DNA of 64,000 nucleotides from an uncultured Pelagibacteraceae bacterium (GTDB lineage: Bacteria; Pseudomonadota; Alphaproteobacteria; Pelagibacterales; Pelagibacteraceae): the NCBI GenBank assembly GCA_902579605.1, contig CACHHD010000002.1, positions 86,442-150,441 of the forward strand. The letters run 5' to 3'. Of this stretch, positions 24,721 through 34,808 are shown one piece after another (the stretch's first letter is position 1; every line of letters begins with the position of its first letter). Position numbers and translations under genes: made by a program. The notes below the pieces were generated by a model. It saw only the letters and a list, made by a program, of their open reading frames with translations, did no database searches and was not told where the DNA came from.

Positions 24721-25975
24721 TATATTTTACCAAATCTTTAAATTTATCACCTCTTTCCATAAAATTTCTAAATTGATCGTATGAAGCGCTAGCGGGACTA
24801 AATAAAATCGTAACCTGTTTTTTTCTATCATGGGACTTAAAAATTTTACTTACAGCTGCTTTTAAATTCTTACTGATTTCGAATTTAATTTTTTTACTAA
24901 TTTGTTTTGCAAAATAAGCAGTATGATTTCCTATAATATATGCTTTAATAATTTTATCTTTAAATTGGTCAATATCGATTTTATCATTCTTTTTCGGCTG
25001 ACCACCTGTAATCCAAATAATATTATTATTTGATTTCAAAGCATATCTTGTAGACTCAAAAGAAGTAGCTTTAGAATCATTTATGAAAGTAAAATTACCA
25101 AGTTTTAAAAAAATTTCGTGCCGGTGGGATAGTCCTTTAAAAGAGTTCAAAGATTTAACAAAGTTTTTTCTATTTATTTTGAAAAGTTTTGTTATAAAAT
25201 ATGCAAATTTAACATTTTCCTTATTAGCTTCAAGTTGGAGATATTTATTTATAGTTTTTTTCAACTTAATTGGATTACCTTTAATAATTTTAAGTTTCCC
25301 TAAAAAATTATGATTTCTATAAAGTTTAATTATTTTAGAGTTATTTAGTAATGCTATATCGTTTTCTGTTTGATTGTTAAAAACCTTAATTTTTGAATTT
25401 ACATATTTTTTTTTTGATCCATGCCAATCTAAATGATCTTGAGAAATATTTAAAATCGCAGCGCAATATGGTTTGATAAACTTGGAATACTCTAATTGAA
25501 AAGAGGAGGCCTCAATAACATATATCTCATTTTTTACAAACTTTAAATCCAATATGGGTTTTCCAATATTGCCTGCTAATTTATTTTTAATATTGTTTTT
25601 TTTTAAAATATGGTGAATTAATGAGCAAGTAGTTGATTTTCCGTTTGTTCCAGTAATAATAATCGACTTTTTAATTTTGTTTCTTAAATAAAATAAATCT
25701 AAATCAGATATAATTTTGTTTTTATTCTTAAATAATATTTTTTTAAACTTTGATTTTTCAATGTTTATTCCAGGACTTATCACAATATAGTCAACTGAAT
25801 TTAATTTTATTTTAAAAAGGTTTTTTTGTTTTGTATTTCTTTTAGTTAAATAATCGTCCCATGTAAAAATTTGATGTGCTTTATTTCTCTTTAGAAAATT
25901 AACAACAGATTTACCTGTTAACCCTAAACCATACACAGCGAATGTTTTGTCTTCGAAGTTAATTAACTCAGTCAT
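24701..25975 (-). CDS. murD: UDP-N-acetylmuramoylalanine--D-glutamate ligase
   Basis: VYGLGLTGKSVVNFL, ITGTNGKSTTCSLI, LSHRHEIF, INDSKATSFEST, LFSPASASYDQFRNFMERGDKF. Confidence 0.96.
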   Translation of the reverse strand: MTELINFEDKTFAVYGLGLTGKSVVNFLKRNKAHQIFTWDDYLTKRNTKQKNLFKIKLNSVDYIVISPGINIEKSKFKKILFKNKNKIISDLDLFYLRNKIKKSIIITGTNGKSTTCSLIHHILKKNNIKNKLAGNIGKPILDLKFVKNEIYVIEASSFQLEYSKFIKPYCAAILNISQDHLDWHGSKKKYVNSKIKVFNNQTENDIALLNNSKIIKLYRNHNFLGKLKIIKGNPIKLKKTINKYLQLEANKENVKFAYFITKLFKINRKNFVKSLNSFKGLSHRHEIFLKLGNFTFINDSKATSFESTRYALKSNNNIIWITGGQPKKNDKIDIDQFKDKIIKAYIIGNHTAYFAKQISKKIKFEISKNLKAAVSKIFKSHDRKKQVTILFSPASASYDQFRNFMERGDKFKDLVKYNVKKFY

Positions 25976-27060
25976 TATCTTAATTTAAGCGTAGCAAGTC
26001 CAACTAAAGCTAAAATTATAGCAATGATCCAAAATCTTATGACTATTGTAGACTCAGCCCAACCTTTTTTTTCAAAGTGATGGTGAATTGGTGCCATCAT
26101 AAAAACTCTTTTTCCTGTAAGTTTAAACGAAATCACTTGTATAATGACAGAAACAGTCTCTAGCACAAATAACCCGCCAATTATTGCAAGCACTATTTCG
26201 TGTTTAACAATTATCGCTACTGCTGCTAATGAACCTCCTAAAGATAGAGATCCAGTATCTCCCATAAAAATTTTTGCAGGTGGTGCGTTATACCAGAGAA
26301 AACCCAAACAAGATCCTACAATTGCTCCGCAAAAAACTGCAGTTTCTCCGACTCCCGGAATATATTGTATTTGCAGATATTCAGAGAAAATTATATTACC
26401 AACCACATAACTTATAAATGTAAAAGATAACGCCACTAACATTATGGGAACAGTTGCTAAACCATCTAATCCATCAGTCAAATTTACTGCGTTAGAGGAA
26501 CCAATTATTACGAATAGACCGAATGGAATGAAGAATATTCCAAGATCTAAAATGAGATTTTTAAAAAAAGGAAAATAAATATAATTTATGTATTTATGAT
26601 CTGAAAAATTAATTATAATTAGTAAAGTAGTTAATCCAATAATAAATTGACCAAAAAATTTAAGTTTAGAATTTAATCCAATAGAATTTCTATATTTTAT
26701 TTTTAATAAATCATCAACGAATCCAAGGGTGCCCAAGCTAATAGAAATAAATATTAGAGACCAAACATAGATATTCTTTAGATCTGCCCAAAGTAGTGTG
26801 CTTGTTAACATACCAATTATAATTATAATTCCTCCCATTGTTGGCGTACCTGACTTTTTTACTATATGGTCAATAGGTCCGTCCTGACGAATAGGTCCGG
26901 TAATATCCATCTTAGAAAAAAATTTAATTAGAGGTCCTCCTATTAAAAAAACAATAATGAGTGAAGTCATTAAAGATAAACCTGTTCTAAATGTTAAATA
27001 TTTAAAAACATTGAGAAATGAATACTGGTCAATAAGTGAGGTTAAAAATTCAAATAGCAT
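25975..27060 (-). CDS. mraY: Phospho-N-acetylmuramoyl-pentapeptide-transferase
   Basis: KKSGTPTMGGIIII, NAVNLTDGLDGLA, GDTGSLSLGG, APIHHHFEKKGW. Confidence 0.97.
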   Translation of the reverse strand: MLFEFLTSLIDQYSFLNVFKYLTFRTGLSLMTSLIIVFLIGGPLIKFFSKMDITGPIRQDGPIDHIVKKSGTPTMGGIIIIIGMLTSTLLWADLKNIYVWSLIFISISLGTLGFVDDLLKIKYRNSIGLNSKLKFFGQFIIGLTTLLIIINFSDHKYINYIYFPFFKNLILDLGIFFIPFGLFVIIGSSNAVNLTDGLDGLATVPIMLVALSFTFISYVVGNIIFSEYLQIQYIPGVGETAVFCGAIVGSCLGFLWYNAPPAKIFMGDTGSLSLGGSLAAVAIIVKHEIVLAIIGGLFVLETVSVIIQVISFKLTGKRVFMMAPIHHHFEKKGWAESTIVIRFWIIAIILALVGLATLKLR

Positions 27061-29809
27061 TAATTCTTCCCTTAGTTAAATTTTTTGAAATTTTATGTAA
27101 TCCTGTAGCATTAGAACCTTTTATCATCAAATAATCATTATTTTGTAAAATTTGAAGCAATATTTCTTTAAAGTCAGATTTATCTTGTAAAATATTACCT
27201 CGCTTATTTTTATTCACATTTTTATAAGTATTCATAATGTGCTTACCGTGGATAAATAATTTATTTATTTTTGAACTGTTTATAATTGGAGATAAATTTT
27301 TATGCAAAATTCTAGATTTTTTTCCTAACTCTAGCATATCCCCTAACAAAATATATTTTTGGTTATTATTTTTAATGTTTGATAAATTTAAAATTGATTG
27401 TTTCATTGAAAGTGGGTTGGCGTTATAGCTTTCATCTATCAAGTTAAAAGTTAAATTCTTATATTTAATTTTGCACATTTTACCTCTTCCCTCTAAAATT
27501 TTTATATTCTTAATTTTATTCTTAATTTTGTTTATATTTAGCTTTAAAACTTCTAAAACAGCTAATGCATAAGCTATATTTTTTAAAAATTGGTCTTTTA
27601 TCTTAATTCTATATTGTTTATTAAATGATTTTATTGTTAATAATTTGTATTTATTAAAATTTTTTAATTTTCCTATTTTTATATCTGATTGACTATTATA
27701 ACCGACTGACACTATCTTTAATTTTCTTTTTTTAGCTTCAGATTTAAAATAATTATAAAATTTACCGTCTCTGTCTAAAATTAAACTTCCCCCAGAAGAA
27801 ATATTTTTAATTATTTCCCCTTTAGCTTTTGCTATTTGATTTAAATTTTTAAAATTTTCTATGTGGGCCTCGGCTATATTAGTTATTATTGCTACATCAG
27901 GTTTTACTATTTTTGAGAGGGTGTTGATCTCTCCTTTTTTACTCATTCCAATTTCGAAGACACCAAATTTATGACATTGTTCAAGATTACATAAACTAAG
28001 TGGAACTCCATAAGAGTTATTATATGATTTTGGTGAAAAATATGTCTCTCCAAAATTTTTAAGTAAATTTGCAACTAAGTCTTTAACTGATGTTTTTCCT
28101 GAACTTCCTGTAACTGCTATAATTTTACTGTTTGTATAATTTCTCTTTGAAATTGCTAATTTTTTTAGAAAGTCATAAGTATTAGCAACTTTAATGGTTT
28201 TTCTCTTTGAAATTTTATTAAAGTTTTTTGATATTACACAATTATTAGCTCCTTTAAAAACAGCTTCATTAATGAAATTATGGCCATCATTTTTTTTACC
28301 TTTTATTGCTACAAATAAATTTCCTTTTTTAAGTGATTTAGAGTCAATAGAAACTCCTAGAAAACCTTTCGTAATTTTATAACCAAAAATTTTATTTATT
28401 AAAAATTTATTTGACTGGGTATTTATTTCTATTTTATTATTATTTTTTTTAAATTTTAAATCTTTTACTATTTTAAAATCAGAAATTTTTAATTTCTTTT
28501 TTCCGTAATCTTGAGTATCTTCATGCCCCTTTCCAGCTAATAAAATTATTTCTTTTGGACCTGAATTTTTAATAGCTGAATGTATAGCCAAGGTTCTATT
28601 GCCTATCTCAGTAACTTTTTCTTTTTTAATATGTTTGATTATTGCTTGTCTTATTGTTTCTGGTCTTTCATTCCTTGGATTATCATCTGTTACAAATATT
28701 TTGTTACACAATTTATTTACTATTTTTCCAATCTTTTTTCTTTTGTTCTTATCTCTTTCGCCACCGCATCCAAAAACTATAGTTACATCCCTTTTAAAAT
28801 GATTTTTAAGAGAATTTATTACTGTTTTAATTGCTTCAGGTGTATGAGCAAAATCAATAAAGACTTTTGTTTGATCAGGGTATTCCTTAACTAATTCAAC
28901 TCTCCCTTTTACATTTTTTAATTTTTTAAAGCATTTAGAAATTTTTTTTTTATTTAACCCTATAATTTCACATGCTTTTGCTGCCATTATAAGATTTTTT
29001 TTTTGAAAATTTCCTATTGGTTTAAAATTTGAAAAATCATATTCCTTTTTTGTATAATCAATAAAAATTTTTTTTAATTTTCTTTTTTGTGTAATTTTTG
29101 AAATTTTTTGTATTGCTGGAATAGTTTTATCGGTAATAACGTAGCTATTTCTTTTTAATATTTTATTAAAAAGAATTAATTTAGAGTTTAAATAATTTTT
29201 CATAGATTTGTGATAATCCATGTGATCTTGAGTAAAATTTGTAAAAATTCCTGCCTTTATATTTATTCCATTTATTCGTCCTTGACTTAAACCATGACTA
29301 GAGGCTTCTAATAAAACATTATTAATTTTTTTATCTTTTAATATTTCAAGCTCTTTGTGTAAACTTATAACATCTGGGCTAGTCAGACTATTTTTTTTTA
29401 TCTTTTTAGTTTTTATCCCTAGTGTTCCAATTGTTGCAACAGGTATATTATTTAAAGTAAGTATCTGATGAAAAAAATCCGCTACTGAGCTTTTTCCGTT
29501 AGTACCTGTCACAGCTATAATATTTTTTGGTTTATTAATATAAAATTTTGCGCAAATTTTTCCTAGAGCTTCTCTCACATTTTTGACTTTGATAATTTTA
29601 TGATTTTCTTTTATATTTTTTGAAGAAATAATTGCAGATGCACCTTTATTAAGGGCTTTATTTATAAATTTTTCACCATTATTTTGCGATCCTTTTATCG
29701 CAAAGAATAGATCACCCCTTTTTAGCTTTCTTGTATCTGAAGAAAGTCCTTTAACTTTTATGTTAGAAAGTTTTTTTGGACAATTTTTAATAAGCTTTTT
29801 TAACAACAT
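27050..29809 (-). CDS. murE-murF: Fused bifunctional MurE-MurF ligase
   Basis: One uninterrupted ORF (926 aa in the track; likely start MLLKKLIKN) with two Mur-ligase units: MurE (GLSSDTRKLKRGDLFFAIKG, VTGTNGKSSVADF, DNPRNERPE) and MurF (GVSIDSKSLKKGNLFVAIKG, VTGSSGKTSVKDLVANLL, IDESYNANPLSMK). Confidence 0.93.
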   Translation of the reverse strand: MLLKKLIKNCPKKLSNIKVKGLSSDTRKLKRGDLFFAIKGSQNNGEKFINKALNKGASAIISSKNIKENHKIIKVKNVREALGKICAKFYINKPKNIIAVTGTNGKSSVADFFHQILTLNNIPVATIGTLGIKTKKIKKNSLTSPDVISLHKELEILKDKKINNVLLEASSHGLSQGRINGINIKAGIFTNFTQDHMDYHKSMKNYLNSKLILFNKILKRNSYVITDKTIPAIQKISKITQKRKLKKIFIDYTKKEYDFSNFKPIGNFQKKNLIMAAKACEIIGLNKKKISKCFKKLKNVKGRVELVKEYPDQTKVFIDFAHTPEAIKTVINSLKNHFKRDVTIVFGCGGERDKNKRKKIGKIVNKLCNKIFVTDDNPRNERPETIRQAIIKHIKKEKVTEIGNRTLAIHSAIKNSGPKEIILLAGKGHEDTQDYGKKKLKISDFKIVKDLKFKKNNNKIEINTQSNKFLINKIFGYKITKGFLGVSIDSKSLKKGNLFVAIKGKKNDGHNFINEAVFKGANNCVISKNFNKISKRKTIKVANTYDFLKKLAISKRNYTNSKIIAVTGSSGKTSVKDLVANLLKNFGETYFSPKSYNNSYGVPLSLCNLEQCHKFGVFEIGMSKKGEINTLSKIVKPDVAIITNIAEAHIENFKNLNQIAKAKGEIIKNISSGGSLILDRDGKFYNYFKSEAKKRKLKIVSVGYNSQSDIKIGKLKNFNKYKLLTIKSFNKQYRIKIKDQFLKNIAYALAVLEVLKLNINKIKNKIKNIKILEGRGKMCKIKYKNLTFNLIDESYNANPLSMKQSILNLSNIKNNNQKYILLGDMLELGKKSRILHKNLSPIINSSKINKLFIHGKHIMNTYKNVNKNKRGNILQDKSDFKEILLQILQNNDYLMIKGSNATGLHKISKNLTKGRINAI

Positions 29810-31514
29810 GATGATTAGGAACTTCTTCATTATTTATGGCTAAAATAGGTCCAATTTTTTCTATAATTTTGCCTGATGAGTAAACAGCGTTCCAACCTGC
29901 TTCATTTCTAGTTCCTTTTATCTTTACTCCTCTATAATCATAAATAAGATTTTTAGCTATCTGTGGGTCATCAAGCATTACTAAAAGAATATAATCCTTA
30001 TTTGATGCGGTAAAAAAAGATAAAAAAGTATTAATATTTTTACTTTTATCATCATAATATTGTGAGGTCCCAGTTTTTCCTGAAACATTATATCCAAATA
30101 TATCAGCTAAACTTGCTGTGCCTTTTTGTTCAGTTACAACTTTTCTTAATATGTTTCTTATTTTTATGCTAGTTTCTTCTGAAATAATTCTCGCATGACT
30201 TAAATTATTATTTTTATCCTTTTCTAAAGTAGGTGATATAATTTTCCCGCCATTGATTAAACTCGCATATGCTGCTGCAACTTGAAGAGGAGTTGTGGTT
30301 ATACCATGACCATATGAAATTGTCTCAAGTTTACATTTGTTCCAATTAAAAGGGATTGGTTTTCCGATTTCATCTAGTTCAAACTTTGGGCTATTTAAAA
30401 GATTTAATTGATTTAAAAATTTCTTGTATTTTTCTTCTCCAATTTTTCTAGCAATTTTAACTGTTCCAATATTAGAAGACTGAACAAGAATATCCTCTAC
30501 TGTCATATTTTCAGGAAATTGTTTTATATCTGAAATTTTATGTACAGAACACTTAATACTATTTTCAATATTTTTTATTACTGTTTTTGTGTCTACTATT
30601 TCTTCTTCAAGGGCTAAAGCTATAGTGAACGTTTTAAAAATTGAACCTAATTCAAAAACACCTTTCGTGATTTTATTCATAAATTCTTTATCTCTCACGT
30701 CCACTCTTTTATTAATATTAAAATCAGGAAGTGAAACCAAAGATAAAACTTCTCCATTTTCTGAGTCCATTACCAAAGAAGCAGCGCCTTTAGCCTTAAA
30801 GATTTCTAATGCTTCCTCTAGTTCTTGTTTAACCAAATACTGGATATTGGTATCTAGTGAGAGCTTTAAAGGTTTGTTAATATTTTTTTTGTTTCTCAAG
30901 TAATTATCATAATAATTTTCTACTCCAGAAATACCGTAATTATCATAATCTGTTTGACCAATTATGTGGCTGTAAAGATTTGATTGAGGATAAATTCTTG
31001 TTTGAAACGGCTCAAATACAATAGCCTTTTCACCAAGTTTCCATAATTTTTTTCTTTGGGTCTCAGTTAGTCTCTTTTTTAGATAAAAATATTTTTTATT
31101 TTGAAGATTTTTATTTAAATTTTCAGTATTAATTTCAGGTAAGGCTAACTTAATTTTAACTAAAAATTTCTTCTTATCATTTACAAGATTTGGTTTTATT
31201 GCAGCATGATAAGCAGTAATATTTCTTGATAGTAAAATTCCATTTCTATCTAATATATCGTTTCTTAGATAATTTGATTTATGCTTATAAACCAAGTTTT
31301 CAACGTTATTTGCATGCTGCAATGAAATAAATATTATTTTAAAAGAGAATATAAGTATAAGAGAAAAAAAACAAAAAAAAAGTAAATAAACCCTGTCTTC
31401 GTTTATGATAAATTCTTTTTCTTTTCTTAGTTTTTGATTTGTGCTCAAATAATCTTCGAAATAAAAGCTTTGTTGATTTTTATTGAGATATTTTTTTGTT
31501 TTTTTTTTTCTCAT
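29787..31514 (-). CDS. ftsI: Septal peptidoglycan transpeptidase (PBP3)
   Basis: ELGSIFKTFTIA (SxxK), SSN motif VQSSNIGTVKIA, SGKTGTSQYYD (KTG). Confidence 0.95.
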   Translation of the reverse strand: MRKKKTKKYLNKNQQSFYFEDYLSTNQKLRKEKEFIINEDRVYLLFFCFFSLILIFSFKIIFISLQHANNVENLVYKHKSNYLRNDILDRNGILLSRNITAYHAAIKPNLVNDKKKFLVKIKLALPEINTENLNKNLQNKKYFYLKKRLTETQRKKLWKLGEKAIVFEPFQTRIYPQSNLYSHIIGQTDYDNYGISGVENYYDNYLRNKKNINKPLKLSLDTNIQYLVKQELEEALEIFKAKGAASLVMDSENGEVLSLVSLPDFNINKRVDVRDKEFMNKITKGVFELGSIFKTFTIALALEEEIVDTKTVIKNIENSIKCSVHKISDIKQFPENMTVEDILVQSSNIGTVKIARKIGEEKYKKFLNQLNLLNSPKFELDEIGKPIPFNWNKCKLETISYGHGITTTPLQVAAAYASLINGGKIISPTLEKDKNNNLSHARIISEETSIKIRNILRKVVTEQKGTASLADIFGYNVSGKTGTSQYYDDKSKNINTFLSFFTASNKDYILLVMLDDPQIAKNLIYDYRGVKIKGTRNEAGWNAVYSSGKIIEKIGPILAINNEEVPNHHVVKKAY

Positions 31515-31517
31515 AAA

Positions 31518-31823
31518 CTATTTTTTTGAAATCTTATTGTTTTCCAAAATAAAACTTTTGTAATCTGGATAAATTTTGGAAATAGACATGTATTGATATT
31601 CATCATTTGATAAAAAGACTATTTTTTCTTGTAAAATTTTTGGGGATGTTAAATAATAAAACTCTATTTGGCTTTCTTTAAGTTCCTTCTTTAAATAATA
31701 AATTTTATCTTTATGAACTTCTATATTTTTTTCAATCACTCTTGTTTTATTTTTAATAATTGACGTGCAAAAAAGTAAAAATGAGAAAACAAAAATTGAA
31801 ATAAACAGTTTCTTATTGAACAT
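31518..31823 (-). CDS. ftsL: FtsL-like short bitopic division protein
   Basis: 101 aa, N-terminal TM plus coiled coil (IEKNIEVHKDKIYYLKKELKESQIEFYYLTSP), between rsmH and ftsI. Confidence 0.75.
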   Translation of the reverse strand: MFNKKLFISIFVFSFLLFCTSIIKNKTRVIEKNIEVHKDKIYYLKKELKESQIEFYYLTSPKILQEKIVFLSNDEYQYMSISKIYPDYKSFILENNKISKK

Positions 31824-32826
31824 TTTTTTTCTCCAAATCAGTCAAATTTTTAAATTTAGTTTTAAATTTTTTAGGTTCTCTAAAAACTTCCCCGCTTCTT
31901 ACAGCTGTTCTTAATTTGGCTGACCGTGATCTTGGGTTATTTTTAATTTCCTCTGAGGACGCCCTGATAATTCTATTTTTATAACTTTCAAATAAATAAA
32001 GATTGTTTTTTTTTATTTCTGGAAAATATTTATTACTTCTTGATTGATTTTTAGAAAAATTTTTAAAATAAAATTTTACTATTTTATCCTCAATAGAATG
32101 AAAACTTATGACAACAAGTTTTCCACCGGGCTTTAGTAATTTTGTAGCTTTTGATATTCCGTCAATAAGTTCAGATATCTCTTGATTTACAAAAATTCTT
32201 ATTGCTTGAAATGTTTTTGTGCTCTCATCAATTTTTTTCTTGTAATCCTTTTTTTTTGATTGTTTTATAATTTTAACTAATTCATCTGTATTTTGTATTT
32301 TTCTAATTCCTCTCTGTTTAATTATATTCTTTGCAATAGTTGATGCTTCATTTTCTTCTCCAAAATTTTTAATTATGTCTTTTAAATCATTTTGATTTAA
32401 AGAATTGATTACTTCAAAGGCAGATATATGAGAAAGCCCCATAGACATGTCTAATTTGTTTTTTGATTTAAATGAAAACCCCCTTGATAAATTATCTAAC
32501 TGGTCTGAAGAAATACCTAAATCAAATATAATTGCATCAAATTTTTTATTCGAAAAACAGTCTAAATTACTAAATTTGTCGTTGTGAAAGGAAAATCTTG
32601 ACTTAAATTTATTTTTTAGTTCACTTGCAAAAGGTCTTACATTTTGATCTCTATCTAGTGCAATTACTTTCGTGTTTTTGTGTTTTAATATTTCTCTCGA
32701 ATAACCTCCTGAACCAAAAGTGCAGTCCATAAAAAGCCCTCCATTTCTAGGGGAGCATATCTCTAAAACCTCATTAAGCATCACTGGAAGATGTTTTGCT
32801 TCCAGTGATGTATGGGGTAATTTCAT
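31813..32826 (-). CDS. rsmH: 16S rRNA (cytosine1402-N4)-methyltransferase
   Basis: HLPVMLNEVLEIC, DCTFGSGGYSREIL, FDLGISSDQLDNLSRGFSF, LVVISFHSIEDKIVK. Confidence 0.97.
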   Translation of the reverse strand: MKLPHTSLEAKHLPVMLNEVLEICSPRNGGLFMDCTFGSGGYSREILKHKNTKVIALDRDQNVRPFASELKNKFKSRFSFHNDKFSNLDCFSNKKFDAIIFDLGISSDQLDNLSRGFSFKSKNKLDMSMGLSHISAFEVINSLNQNDLKDIIKNFGEENEASTIAKNIIKQRGIRKIQNTDELVKIIKQSKKKDYKKKIDESTKTFQAIRIFVNQEISELIDGISKATKLLKPGGKLVVISFHSIEDKIVKFYFKNFSKNQSRSNKYFPEIKKNNLYLFESYKNRIIRASSEEIKNNPRSRSAKLRTAVRSGEVFREPKKFKTKFKNLTDLEKKNVQ

Positions 32827-32847
32827 TATAATTATTCGAAATTTTCA

Positions 32848-34296
32848 TCAATATTTTTGTTTCCTTAAGAATGCAGGTATTTCAAATTCGTCGTCATCTG
32901 AGTGATTTTGATCAAATAATTTATCATTTTGTTGAGTTTCAACTTCATGATTATTTTCCTCAGTATCACTTTTAGCTTCTGAAAAAAGCTGCGGGGTATA
33001 TTCTTCTTCCGTTACAGGGTCTTCAAATTTATTTTCAACTTCAAGATTATTTTCTATATATGATGCGTTTTCAATTGAAACCCCAGCTGATCCTAAATTT
33101 AAATCACTAGTAACGTTTTTGGATGATGTTTGCTCTAACTTTTCATTTTCTTCATTAACAGGAGGAGTTTTAATCTCTACACTCTCATCGAGCTTTAAAG
33201 CTGTAGCTCCGTCAATTGAACTAATAGGGCTATGCTCAACATTTGTTTTTTTAAAAATATTATCAGAGTACCCCGGGTTTCGGTTTTGAATTCTATTAAC
33301 CATATTTAGAATGGTTTTTGACTCTGGTGTTTGTCCATCTAAAGATGTAGCAACTATAGAAACCCTCATTTTTCCATTCAAACTTTCGTCTTGAATTGCC
33401 CCAAATATTAACTCACATTCAGGGTCAACCTCTGCTCTGATTTTATTTACTGACTGATCTACTTCGAACAAGGTAACATCCTCACCTCCAGTAATGTTTA
33501 CTAAAAGGCCTTTTGCACCTTTTAGAGAGTATTCATCTATAAGAGGGTTATTCAAAGCCATTTCTGTAGCCGCACTTGCCCTATTTTCACCCTCAGCTTC
33601 ACCAGTTCCCATCATAGCTTTTCCCATCGAGCTCATAACAGTTTCGACGTCTGCAAAGTCTAGATTGACCATTCCTGGTCTAACCATTAAATCAGTAACA
33701 CTTTGAACACCGTGTTTTAAAACATCATTTGATAAAGTAAATGCTTCTTTCAAAGTAGTGCCTTCATTTGCTATTTTAAAAAGATTTTGATTTGGAACTA
33801 CAATAACAGTGTCAAGATGTTTCTTTAATTCTTCTAATCCAGCCACTGCTCTTCTCATTCTTTTCGGCCCCTCATAAGAAAAAGGGAGTGTAGTGACTCC
33901 AACTGTTAAGATATTCAATTCTTTTGCAGCGCGAGCAATAATGTGAGATGCGCCTGTTCCAGTTCCACCACCCATACCAGAAGTTATGAAAATCATATTA
34001 CTACCTTGTATATAGCTAACTATTTCATTTAGAGACTCATCAGCAGCTGCTTGGCCGATATCATGTTTTGTACCTGCGCCCAAACCTTTAGTTAAATTCA
34101 TTCCAATTTGAATTTTTGCATCTGCTTTATTTTTACTTAAATCTTGTGCATCAGTATTTACAGCAACGAATTCTACACCGCTTAATCCTGACTCAATCAT
34201 TGCATTGATTGCATTTCCGCCAGCTCCACCTACACCCATTACTAGTATTCTAGGTTTTAACTCTTTTAATTCACCTCCACCAACATTTATACTCAT
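32848..34296 (-). CDS. ftsZ: Cell division protein FtsZ
   Basis: GVGGAGGNAINAMIESGLSGVEFVAVNTD, SGMGGGTGTGASHIIARAAKEL; likely start MSINVGGGELKEL with strong GAGGGGGG RBS; C-terminal FEIPAFLRKQ. Confidence 0.97.
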   Translation of the reverse strand: MSINVGGGELKELKPRILVMGVGGAGGNAINAMIESGLSGVEFVAVNTDAQDLSKNKADAKIQIGMNLTKGLGAGTKHDIGQAAADESLNEIVSYIQGSNMIFITSGMGGGTGTGASHIIARAAKELNILTVGVTTLPFSYEGPKRMRRAVAGLEELKKHLDTVIVVPNQNLFKIANEGTTLKEAFTLSNDVLKHGVQSVTDLMVRPGMVNLDFADVETVMSSMGKAMMGTGEAEGENRASAATEMALNNPLIDEYSLKGAKGLLVNITGGEDVTLFEVDQSVNKIRAEVDPECELIFGAIQDESLNGKMRVSIVATSLDGQTPESKTILNMVNRIQNRNPGYSDNIFKKTNVEHSPISSIDGATALKLDESVEIKTPPVNEENEKLEQTSSKNVTSDLNLGSAGVSIENASYIENNLEVENKFEDPVTEEEYTPQLFSEAKSDTEENNHEVETQQNDKLFDQNHSDDDEFEIPAFLRKQKY

Positions 34297-34315
34297 AATC
34301 CCCCCTCTTTTTTGT

Positions 34316-34795
34316 TTAATTATTATCCCATTTAAGTTTAGATCTATTTTGTAAAGCTTTTTTTCTAGCAAATGATCTAAATTTCTCAAAGTTTTTAGGA
34401 CTCCACACTTGAAAAGTTGTTCCCAAACCTACAAATAAAATATTTTTTGTAACTTTTGCGTAATCTAAGAGTTTTTTGGTAAATTGTACTCTTCCTTCAG
34501 TATCGAAGATGAGATTTGAACTTTCAGAAAGAACTGATGTAGCAAAATAATCTCTTTTTTCTTCAAACGGATTTAAGGTATCAATAGAATTTGAAAGTTT
34601 TTCAATTCTGTCTTGTGTGCAACATTCTAATGCTTGGCTACTGAATGACGGGTAAGAGATAAATCCATTGTAACCTTGTGATGTTAAAAAGGATCTAAAA
34701 GCTGCGGGTACTGAAACTCTTCCCTTTTTATCAATGTTATTTTCGTAAGTTGACAAAAACATATTTTTAAAAATCTTTAATATTTCTCTTATCAA
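34316..34795 (-). CDS. mraZ: Transcriptional regulator MraZ (start may be TTG near 34795 or ATG near 34762)
   Basis: FLSTYENNIDKKGRVSVPAAFRSFL and second SpoVT-AbrB-like half LIFDTEGRVQFTKKLLDYA; first gene of dcw cluster. Confidence 0.93.
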   Translation of the reverse strand: MIREILKIFKNMFLSTYENNIDKKGRVSVPAAFRSFLTSQGYNGFISYPSFSSQALECCTQDRIEKLSNSIDTLNPFEEKRDYFATSVLSESSNLIFDTEGRVQFTKKLLDYAKVTKNILFVGLGTTFQVWSPKNFEKFRSFARKKALQNRSKLKWDNN

Positions 34796-34808
34796 TTAAT
34801 CCTCCATT

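Noticed and set aside
28580-28894. Plus-strand 104-aa ORFs (28580..28894, also 30589..30903) antisense to murEF and ftsI
   Set aside because: Shadow ORFs of conserved Mur ligase/PBP codons; no RBS context or recognisable domain.
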